The notes below the pieces were generated by a model. It was not told the DNA's origin, searched no databases, and worked only from the letters and a program-made list of their open reading frames with translations. A program made the position numbers and the translations under genes. Below are positions 1 through 5,254 of a stretch of DNA of 9,666 bases, in pieces; within the stretch, counting starts at the first letter, position 1; each line of letters starts with the position of its first letter. Source of the stretch: an uncultured Clostridia bacterium (lineage in GTDB: Bacteria; Bacillota; Clostridia; Christensenellales; Borkfalkiaceae); contig CAMPBJ010000026.1 of assembly GCA_946637575.1 (NCBI GenBank), forward strand, positions 1 to 9,666. The letters run 5' to 3'.

Positions 1-83
1 GCCTTGATGTACTCGGGCGAATAGTCTCTTTTTGCCCTTACCGCCTTTTTGGAAAATTCTAAATAAGGAAGATAATTTCCCTT
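1..83 (-). other. open stretch downstream of rsmI, possible edge-truncated coding sequence
   Basis: After the rsmI stop, the same minus frame stays open to the window edge and translates as a plausible peptide (LPYLEFSKKAVRAKRDYSPE and a few more residues). However, no ATG, GTG or TTG occurs on the minus strand in these 83 bases, so no start is visible. An AAAGGAG lies over the rsmI stop region and would suit a following gene, but no start sits at the right distance. I see no terminator hairpin here, so transcription probably continues leftward. It could be chance openness or a gene whose start lies beyond the edge. Confidence 0.2.
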
Positions 84-881
84 TTACTCCTTTACCGTCA
101 GTTTATATATTTCGTTTTTGTTGACGCCTTTAAGTTTTGCGACTTTCTTTATCGCCTCTTTTTTGTCCATACCCTCGCTTAAAAACCTGTCGAGCAGTTC
201 TTTCGGGGGCGTTGCGTCAAAATCCTCTTCTTTTTTCCCTTCTACGATAAGGACGAATTCCCCGCGCTCTTCGCCTATATATCCGTCTTCTAAATTAAAC
301 TTTATTTTCTCTTCGTATATCTTCGTTATTTCCCGAACGGCACATGCGGAGCGGTTGCCGAAAACGGAGCAGAGCGACTGCACGTCCTTTACGATATCGT
401 GCGGAGCGGAATAGAAAACGAGCGTGCCGTCAAAGTCCTTGTATTTTTCCAGAAACTCTTTGCGTTTTTCCGTTTTTTCGGGCAAAAAACCCAAAAAACA
501 GAACTTATCCGCAGGAAAGCCCGAAAGCACCAGCGCGGTGATAAGCGCGGTCGCGCCGGGAACTGCGGTGTACTCCAAGCCTTCCCTTTCGAGCATTTCG
601 GTAAGGATATTGCCCGGATCGGAGATGACCGGCATGCCCGCGTCGGTAATGAGCGCGATATTCTTTCCGCTCTTTAACTTTTCTATTATCTTCTCGCCGC
701 ACTCCCTTTCGTTGAACTTGTGGTACGAAAAGAGCGGTTTTTTGATCCCGTATCTATTTAAAAGCCCCAAAGAGTGGCGCGTATCCTCGCACGCGATCTC
801 GTCCACGGATTTTAAGGTTTCCACCGCGCGGAAAGTCATATCGTCCAGATTACCTATGGGAGTTCCGACAAAATAAAGCAT
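84..881 (-). CDS. rsmI: 16S rRNA (cytidine1402-2'-O)-methyltransferase RsmI
   Basis: RsmI transfers a methyl group from S-adenosylmethionine to the 2'-O of C1402 of 16S rRNA in the small subunit decoding centre. The 265-residue product has the full set of family landmarks of the tetrapyrrole-methylase fold: TPIGNLDD at 7-14, CEDTRHS at 31-37, YHKFNE at 53-58, TDAGMPVISDPG at 79-90, VPGATA near 108-113 and GFLP at 131-134. Length is normal, or slightly short, for the family. Two positions differ from the usual consensus: Cys31 where Ala is common (AEDTR) and Met83 where Thr is common (DAGTP). The ATG lies 2 nt after the TAG of the methyltransferase gene upstream, with GGGGA as ribosome binding site, so the two are cotranscribed. 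The same pairing (yabB near yabC/rsmI) occurs in Bacillus. Identity is very secure. Confidence 0.96.
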   Translation of the reverse strand: MLYFVGTPIGNLDDMTFRAVETLKSVDEIACEDTRHSLGLLNRYGIKKPLFSYHKFNERECGEKIIEKLKSGKNIALITDAGMPVISDPGNILTEMLEREGLEYTAVPGATALITALVLSGFPADKFCFLGFLPEKTEKRKEFLEKYKDFDGTLVFYSAPHDIVKDVQSLCSVFGNRSACAVREITKIYEEKIKFNLEDGYIGEERGEFVLIVEGKKEEDFDATPPKELLDRFLSEGMDKKEAIKKVAKLKGVNKNEIYKLTVKE

Positions 882-883
882 TT

Positions 884-1558
884 CTATTCCCCGTTACGTA
901 AGTTTTCCAAGATTTTAAGGTCGGGTTTACCGCCCTTTACACCCTCTATCAGCAATAGGTAAGGCGTTTTACTGCTCCCCGAATACACGAATTGCAGTCT
1001 CTTCGGTTCTATTGCGTTTATCTTCATATTGTATATCACGTCCGAAAGCCTGTCGGCTCTGTGCGAAATAGCAAACCGCCCGCCGAATTTTAAGGCTTTT
1101 GCCGCGGCGGTGCAGAGTTCTTTAAGCGTCAACGCCTTTTCGGTCCTGCACAGCGCGATCTCTTCTCTCTCGTTCTCTTCGCCCGTGCCGACCACTCTGT
1201 ACGGCGGGTTGCATGTGATAAGCGAAAACTTCTCCCTATACTCGCTCCCTATATCCTGCACCTTACAATTTACGGGCGTAACGACTTCGGATAAGCCGTT
1301 CTCCTTTACCGTCATCACCGCAAGGTCGTGAAGGGGCTTTTGCATCTCGAACAGGGTTACGCTTTTTGCCTTTCCGCCGGAGATAAGATAAAGGTGAATA
1401 CCTACAATCCCCGAGCCGGAACAAAAGTCCGCGACGACGTCGCCCTTTTTGACGCTCGCAAAACGCGATAAAAGCACCGCGTCGGAGGTAAAGCGGTATA
1501 AAGAGTCGTCCTGATAAATTATTCTATCTCCCACGAGCAAACTTTCTTTAACGAGCAT
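884..1558 (-). CDS. trmN6: tRNA1(Val) adenine-37 N6-methyltransferase-like protein (TrmN6/YabB family)
   Basis: A 224-residue class I SAM-dependent methyltransferase. It opens with a beta-rich N-terminus (DRIIYQDDSLYRFTSDAVLL, residues 11-30), as in the YfiC/YabB family. SAM motif I DFCSGSGIVGI follows at 44-54, an acidic residue after strand 2 at Glu71, and the N6-adenine catalytic motif NPPY at 117-120. In Escherichia coli this family methylates A37 of tRNA1(Val); in Bacillota the target is inferred, not shown. I chose the ATG at 1558 because TATAAGGAAG lies just upstream and the protein then starts where family members do. An in-frame start at 1666 would add 36 residues encoded across the terminator hairpin and over the ferredoxin gene. 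It precedes rsmI by 2 nt, matching yabB-rsmI synteny. Expression probably relies on readthrough of the hairpin immediately upstream, because I find no clear promoter for it. Confidence 0.88.
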   Translation of the reverse strand: MLVKESLLVGDRIIYQDDSLYRFTSDAVLLSRFASVKKGDVVADFCSGSGIVGIHLYLISGGKAKSVTLFEMQKPLHDLAVMTVKENGLSEVVTPVNCKVQDIGSEYREKFSLITCNPPYRVVGTGEENEREEIALCRTEKALTLKELCTAAAKALKFGGRFAISHRADRLSDVIYNMKINAIEPKRLQFVYSGSSKTPYLLLIEGVKGGKPDLKILENLRNGE

Positions 1559-1560
1559 AA

Positions 1561-1567
1561 CTTCCTT
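1561..1567 (-). promoter_or_regulatory. ribosome binding site deciding the trmN6 start
   Basis: AAGGAAG on the minus strand ends 2 nt before the ATG at 1558 (core AAGGA 4 nt away). Spacing is short but usable. It supports the start at 1558 over upstream in-frame starts that would overlap the ferredoxin. Confidence 0.7.
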
Positions 1568-1569
1568 AT

Positions 1570-1607
1570 AAAAATCAGAGCGCGGGTGATCCGCGCTCCG
1601 TTTTTTT
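1570..1607. terminator. bidirectional-type intrinsic terminator after the ferredoxin gene
   Basis: GAGCGCGG (1578-1585), a 5-nt loop, and CCGCGCTC (1591-1598) form a perfect 8-bp GC-rich stem. A C-G and a G-U pair and an A/T tract can extend it. On the minus strand, the direction of all flanking genes, the stem is followed by TGATTTTTAT, a moderate U tract. On the plus strand it is followed by CG and seven T. It lies 12 nt beyond the ferredoxin stop and just before the trmN6 ribosome binding site. It should end the ferredoxin transcript and partly attenuate operon readthrough into trmN6-rsmI. Confidence 0.8.
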
Positions 1608-1619
1608 GTCTTGATGTTC

Positions 1620-1790
1620 TTATTCTTCCGAAATCGCTCCGACGGGGCAACCCGCAGCGCACGCACCGCAACTTAAGCATTGTTCTGCGTCGATATTGTA
1701 CTGCGTATCTCCCTGACTGATAGCGCCTACGGGACAAGTGTCCGCACACGCACCGCAACTGATACAAGCATCGCTGATTTTGTAAGCCAT
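1620..1790 (-). CDS. 2[4Fe-4S] clostridial-type ferredoxin (56 aa)
   Basis: A small cytoplasmic electron carrier, easily missed at 56 residues. It carries two complete CxxCxxCxxxCP cluster-binding motifs: Cys9, Cys12, Cys15, Cys19-Pro and Cys38, Cys41, Cys44, Cys48-Pro. Each motif is followed by VGAIS, reflecting the internal two-fold duplication of this family. The length is that of classical clostridial ferredoxins. Each [4Fe-4S] cluster takes three cysteines from one motif and one from the other. The start is fixed by a very strong AAGGAGGTG 7-9 nt upstream. It has its own near-consensus promoter directly after the ricT stop and its own hairpin terminator, so it forms a one-gene unit inside the housekeeping cluster. 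Its redox partners cannot be told from the window. Candidates are general (pyruvate:ferredoxin oxidoreductase, hydrogenase); a role in Fe-S supply or redox linked to RicT is only speculation from proximity. Confidence 0.95.
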   Translation of the reverse strand: MAYKISDACISCGACADTCPVGAISQGDTQYNIDAEQCLSCGACAAGCPVGAISEE

Positions 1791-1797
1791 AATAAAA

Positions 1798-1806
1798 CAC
1801 CTCCTT
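1798..1806 (-). promoter_or_regulatory. strong ribosome binding site of the ferredoxin gene
   Basis: AAGGAGGTG on the minus strand matches the anti-Shine-Dalgarno sequence almost fully and stands 7-9 nt from the ATG. It suggests high translation, as expected for an abundant electron carrier. Confidence 0.85.
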
Positions 1807-1818
1807 GGAATTAAACAT

Positions 1819-1847
1819 ATTATATCACGATCGGACTTCTTTGTAAA
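1819..1847 (-). promoter_or_regulatory. sigma-A promoter of the ferredoxin gene
   Basis: Minus strand: -35 TTTACA at 1842-1847, exact 17-nt spacer, -10 TATAAT at 1819-1824. Only one base departs from consensus. The predicted start is near 1812, giving a leader of about 20 nt that holds only the ribosome binding site. The -35 box begins 4 nt after the ricT stop codon, so the whole intergenic gap is promoter plus leader. Confidence 0.88.
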
Positions 1848-1850
1848 TAA

Positions 1851-2741
1851 CTAATCTAATATTTTTTTCAATTCTTCTTTGTTTTCCGGATCGTCGTCTT
1901 CGTCTTTGCCCTTTTTGTCGCCGCCCTTGTTCTTCTTAAATTCAAGACTGTCGAGCGGGAAGTCCTTATACACTTCTCCGCCGTCCTTTGCGATCTTGAC
2001 TTTGGAAATAAGTTTTAACATATCGTTGGAGACGACCACGCCCTCGCCGTCGGGGGTTTTGACCGTGCCTCCGACCTTCGGCATTTTGGGGTAAACTTCC
2101 GCGTAATAGTCGTTCTCGTACGACAAACAGCACATAAGCCTTCCGCAAAGCCCGGATATTTTGGACGGGTTAAGGTGAAGCCCCTGATTTTTCGCCATTT
2201 TGATGGACACCTGACAAAAGTCCGGCATACAACTTCCGCAGCAACACTCTCTTCCGCACGGCGCGATACCGCCGAGCATCTTCGTTTCGTCTCTTATTCC
2301 GATCTGACGGAGTTCGATGCGAAGGTGAAAATGCCCCGCAAGGATCTTGACGAGTTCGCGGAAATCCACGCGTCCTTCCGAAGTGAAGTAGAACACGAGT
2401 TTTTTTCCGTCGAACGAGAACTCGCACCCGACGAGTTTCATGTCCAGCCCCGCTTCCTTTATCATCTCTTCGGTGTAAGATAAAGCGTCGGGGATCTTCT
2501 TTTCGTTTTCTTTCACCACCTTTTCGTCGCGCGCCGTCGCCTTTCTTATTATCGGCTTTAAGGGGTGAACTATCTCCGCGTCCGGTACTTCCTTTACGGG
2601 AATAGTAACTTTTCCGTATTCGAGACCGCGCGCGGTCTCAACGATAACGCCCGAACCTTCTTCGTACGTTTCGTCCTTTTTTGGTTCGAAGTAATAAACT
2701 TTCGCGGTGTTTTTAAATTTTACGCCTACGATTTTTGCCAT
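1851..2741 (-). CDS. ricT: RicT (YaaT), PSP1-domain Fe-S protein of the RNase Y Y-complex
   Basis: RicT with RicA and RicF forms the Y-complex, which binds [4Fe-4S] clusters and steers RNase Y in mRNA maturation in Bacillus; it also affects competence, biofilm and sporulation. The 296-residue product has the PSP1 region at about 60-150. The family signature follows: GGIAPCGR at 157-164, VSIKMAKNQGLHLNPSKISG at 178-197, CGRLMCCLSYE at 199-209, then a beta-rich tail and a charged Lys/Asp/Glu end (268-296). It has ten cysteines: 106, 162, 166, 167, 168, 171, 176, 199, 204 and 205. Compared with my memory of Bacillus YaaT, Cys166, Cys171 and Cys176 are extra. The start has GGAGGG about 9 nt upstream and overlaps the holB end by 16 nt, implying translational coupling. 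The partners RicA and RicF are not in the window. Confidence 0.94.
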   Translation of the reverse strand: MAKIVGVKFKNTAKVYYFEPKKDETYEEGSGVIVETARGLEYGKVTIPVKEVPDAEIVHPLKPIIRKATARDEKVVKENEKKIPDALSYTEEMIKEAGLDMKLVGCEFSFDGKKLVFYFTSEGRVDFRELVKILAGHFHLRIELRQIGIRDETKMLGGIAPCGRECCCGSCMPDFCQVSIKMAKNQGLHLNPSKISGLCGRLMCCLSYENDYYAEVYPKMPKVGGTVKTPDGEGVVVSNDMLKLISKVKIAKDGGEVYKDFPLDSLEFKKNKGGDKKGKDEDDDPENKEELKKILD

Positions 2742-3703
2742 TTATGTTTTCCCTCCAAAATAGAAAGAAGTAACCACTCGACGACCGTCTGATCCGAGAC
2801 GTTCGCTTTTTTACGCTTTACCGCCTCGTTAGTCGTTTCGATCGCGTGGATTATCGATCCGCGCGTAAACCCTTCGGCATTTTTTAACTCGGGGAACGAT
2901 AAGTTTTTGATAAGCGACTCCTTTCCTTCGTTTAAGTACAACATCTCGGAAAGGGCAAGAAGCAGAACGGATAAAAACTCGTCCACCGCGTCGCCCAAAG
3001 CGGTTACTTTATTTGAAAAACGGAGCACGTCTCCGCTTTTTTTCATGTTGATAAGTACGTCGCACGCCTGCGTGCAAGCGGCGCTAAACCCTTTGTCGCT
3101 GTAATAAGTCTGCGCGCCGCCGACCGTTCCGTCGCTTACGGCGATCGCGACGCGGAGTTTTTCTTCGTCCGGGCAGTCTTGCATCAGCGCCGAAAACAGC
3201 GCGTCCTCGGAGTACGGCGGGATCTCGAACTTTTTCACCCGCGACTTAAACGTGGAAAGAAGCGAAAACTCGCTCGTGCTTAACACCACGATGTACACGT
3301 TGTTCGGCGGTTCTTCGAGAGTTTTTAGAAGTTTGTTCTGCGCTATCTCGCTCATCGTTTCGGCGTGGCTTATGATAAACACCTTTTTGTCGCCTTCGAT
3401 AGGCTTAATAAAACTCTCTTCTATTATCTCGTTCACGTCGTCCGTTTTGACCGCCGCGTCTTTGGGATAGAACTTAACGTCCGTAAACGCGTTCGCGTCG
3501 ATAAGCCGACACTTTCTGCACGATAAACACGGTTCGCCGTCCTCGCAAACGATTATCTTGGCGACGATCCTTGCGTACTCGTCAAGATTTTTTGAGTCGG
3601 GCGTTATCAGAAGATACGCGTGCGAAAGCGTTCCGCTTCTTTTGTCCTTCACTATCGAAGAATACGCACCCGTGGTCTTAAAAAGGGAGAGAAGGTCTGT
3701 CAT
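2726..3703 (-). CDS. holB: DNA polymerase III delta-prime subunit (clamp loader)
   Basis: Delta-prime is the stator subunit of the clamp loader that opens the beta sliding clamp and places it on primed DNA. The 325-residue product shows the family start LSHAYLL (26-32), a zinc-binding set Cys53, Cys59, Cys62 and Cys65, the KVFIISHAETMS strand-helix (107-118) and NKLLKTLEEPP (123-133). The P-loop position after LSHAYLL reads ITPDSKN and has no GKT, so it should not bind ATP. That is acceptable for delta-prime but more eroded than in many Bacillota. The SRC motif reads SRV at 154-156, lacking the cysteine. The gene starts in an ATGA overlap with the tmk stop, with AAGGAG and GGGGG upstream, and runs 16 nt into ricT. 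yaaQ and yaaR, which separate tmk and holB in Bacillus, are missing. Confidence 0.93.
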   Translation of the reverse strand: MTDLLSLFKTTGAYSSIVKDKRSGTLSHAYLLITPDSKNLDEYARIVAKIIVCEDGEPCLSCRKCRLIDANAFTDVKFYPKDAAVKTDDVNEIIEESFIKPIEGDKKVFIISHAETMSEIAQNKLLKTLEEPPNNVYIVVLSTSEFSLLSTFKSRVKKFEIPPYSEDALFSALMQDCPDEEKLRVAIAVSDGTVGGAQTYYSDKGFSAACTQACDVLINMKKSGDVLRFSNKVTALGDAVDEFLSVLLLALSEMLYLNEGKESLIKNLSFPELKNAEGFTRGSIIHAIETTNEAVKRKKANVSDQTVVEWLLLSILEGKHKWQKS

Positions 3704-4323
3704 AAAACCCCCTTCTCCTTTAACGCGGCTATAATTTTAGCGTGGGTTTCCGCCTTTTCCCCGCTCGCGTCGATAACTATTATCCTTTCCGGATTTTCTT
3801 TTGCAAGCGCCCTATAACCTTCGTAAACTTTTTTGTGGAAGGAAAGTCCGGACTGTTCTAACCTGTCCTTTCCGTCCGCTCCGCCCTTTCTTTTAAAAGC
3901 GCGTTCGGGGTCTAAATCCAAGAACACGGTGTAGTCGGGCGTAAAGTTTTTAAGGGCGTAACTGTTTATGCGCTCAATAAACTCCGTACCGAGTCCGCGC
4001 GCGTACCCCTGATACGCAAGCGAAGAGTCCACGTACCTGTCGCAAATAACCAAAAGCCCTTCGTCGAGTTTCGGTTTTATCACTTCCTTTAAAAGTTGCA
4101 CCCTCGACGCGGCGTACAAAAGCGCTTCGCACTCGTCCGTCATCTCGGTGTTTTTGCCGTCCAAAATGACGTTCCGAATCTGCTCCGAAACGCTTGTCCC
4201 GCCCGGTTCTCTCGTCAAAAAGTATGGGACGTTATGCTCTTTTAAGTATTCTTCCAAAAGTTTGATCTGTCTGGACTTGCCGACGCCTTCGCAACCTTCG
4301 AAAGTGATAAATAGACCTTTCAT
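3700..4323 (-). CDS. tmk: thymidylate kinase
   Basis: Tmk phosphorylates dTMP to dTDP with ATP, the last dedicated step toward dTTP. The 207-residue product is of normal length. It has the P-loop GCEGVGKS (10-17), the dTMP-binding TREPGGT (37-43), DRYVDSSLAYQG (95-106) and a LID segment RKGGADGKDRLEQ (145-157). The last includes the DRLE motif that closes over the phosphates. Arg38 of the REPGG motif and Asp95-Arg96 of the DRY motif, expected at the active site, are present. The P-loop ends in Ser rather than the more common Thr. The ATG is 7 nt after the stop of the membrane-protein gene, with only a weak AGG ahead, so reinitiation or coupling is likely. The end overlaps holB by ATGA. The tmk-holB-ricT order is conserved in Bacillota. 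Confidence 0.97.
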   Translation of the reverse strand: MKGLFITFEGCEGVGKSRQIKLLEEYLKEHNVPYFLTREPGGTSVSEQIRNVILDGKNTEMTDECEALLYAASRVQLLKEVIKPKLDEGLLVICDRYVDSSLAYQGYARGLGTEFIERINSYALKNFTPDYTVFLDLDPERAFKRKGGADGKDRLEQSGLSFHKKVYEGYRALAKENPERIIVIDASGEKAETHAKIIAALKEKGVL

Positions 4324-4330
4324 TTTTTAC

Positions 4331-5254
4331 CTATGCTATATAGTTGCTGCAAAGTTTAAGTACTTTACATATAAAGGACGCGTTTTCGTAGAACAACACG
4401 TTTTCCTTGCCGTCTATCGTCCTTTGGTCGAATAGCAGAATAACTATTTTCTCATCCGCCTGCTCTGTTTCGTCTTCTTTTTTAAAATACTCGGTGGGAT
4501 CGTGCTCCCCGCCCGAAAGCTCTGAAACGGCGAGTCCGTACTTTAAGTCTTCTCTGCCTTCCGCTATCTCTTTTTCGTACAGATCCCTGTAACTCTCTTT
4601 ATTCTCTTCCGCGGCGTTTTCGTAAGTGTTATAAAAACGCGTGTAGCGGTAAAACTCTTCTTCCCTTGCGCTTTCCAAAACCGCGCCGAGATCCGAAACG
4701 TCTTTTTTAAGTTTTTCTATCCGCGCCACTTCTAAGAGCACGCCTTCCGCCTTTTCCGATTCGGTCTTAAAGCGGTTGTCGTTTTTCATACGCTCCGAAA
4801 ACTTTTCGGCAACTCTCTCCGCGTTTATCGCGTCTCCGTCGTAAAAATATCCGACGTACTCCTTTGCGGAAAGATAAAGCGAATCTAAATCGCACACCTT
4901 TCTGTTGTCGATAATGTGCGCCGCGCGCGAAGTCGTGGTGATCAAAGCGTCCGCAATAAAAGTGTCGATTTTTGCGAACAGCACGGCGGTTTCGTAACTT
5001 GCGTCTTCCGCGATAACGCCGCCGATAACGTCGTAAGAAAACACGCCCTCTTTGGACTCTTCGGCAAGGTTACTTTTCGGCACGACGCCGCTGCCGTACA
5101 GAATATAGTAAGTCTGCCCGGGCGAAAGTCTTACCGCGGTCAAAGAAAACAGCGCTTCCCAAAGCAAAACCGCAACTAAAACCGCGACGATCATCACGAT
5201 CCACTCGTAAGCAAGGAAGTCGGATAATCTTTTTCGGGTGATTTTCGCGTCCAT
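4331..5254 (-). CDS. uncharacterised single-pass membrane protein, extracytoplasmic domain
   Basis: I do not recognise a family. The 307-residue product starts with a basic segment (Lys4, Arg7, Lys8, Arg9), then one hydrophobic helix at about 18-40 (YEWIVMIVAVLVAVLLWEAL). There is no signal-peptidase site or lipobox cysteine. By the positive-inside rule the remaining ~265 residues face outside. This part has a short beta-like stretch after the membrane (QTYYILYGSG), a region rich in Ala, Glu and Lys at about 145-245 that probably forms long helices or coiled coils, and a mixed C-terminus. The gene lies between lysS (TAATG junction, 1-nt overlap) and tmk (7-nt gap), with no terminator or promoter visible at either end. 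It is therefore embedded in the operon and likely made at housekeeping levels. No equivalent sits here in Bacillus. Codon use looks like its neighbours, so I see no sign of recent transfer. Confidence 0.85.
   Translation of the reverse strand: MDAKITRKRLSDFLAYEWIVMIVAVLVAVLLWEALFSLTAVRLSPGQTYYILYGSGVVPKSNLAEESKEGVFSYDVIGGVIAEDASYETAVLFAKIDTFIADALITTTSRAAHIIDNRKVCDLDSLYLSAKEYVGYFYDGDAINAERVAEKFSERMKNDNRFKTESEKAEGVLLEVARIEKLKKDVSDLGAVLESAREEEFYRYTRFYNTYENAAEENKESYRDLYEKEIAEGREDLKYGLAVSELSGGEHDPTEYFKKEDETEQADEKIVILLFDQRTIDGKENVLFYENASFICKVLKLCSNYIA

Noticed and set aside
424..876. 150-codon plus-strand open frame opposite rsmI
   Set aside because: It is antisense to a clear housekeeping gene, has a Ser/Phe-rich shadow composition and no ribosome binding site or recognisable domain.
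1559..1666. Upstream in-frame start for the trmN6-like gene (36 extra residues)
   Set aside because: The extension would be translated through the terminator hairpin and the ferredoxin 3' end, is unlike family N-termini, and the ATG at 1558 has its own ribosome binding site.
1519..1818. 99-codon minus-strand frame covering the ferredoxin region
   Set aside because: It is an out-of-frame shadow of the ferredoxin; the true frame carries both cysteine motifs, the strong ribosome binding site and the correct length.
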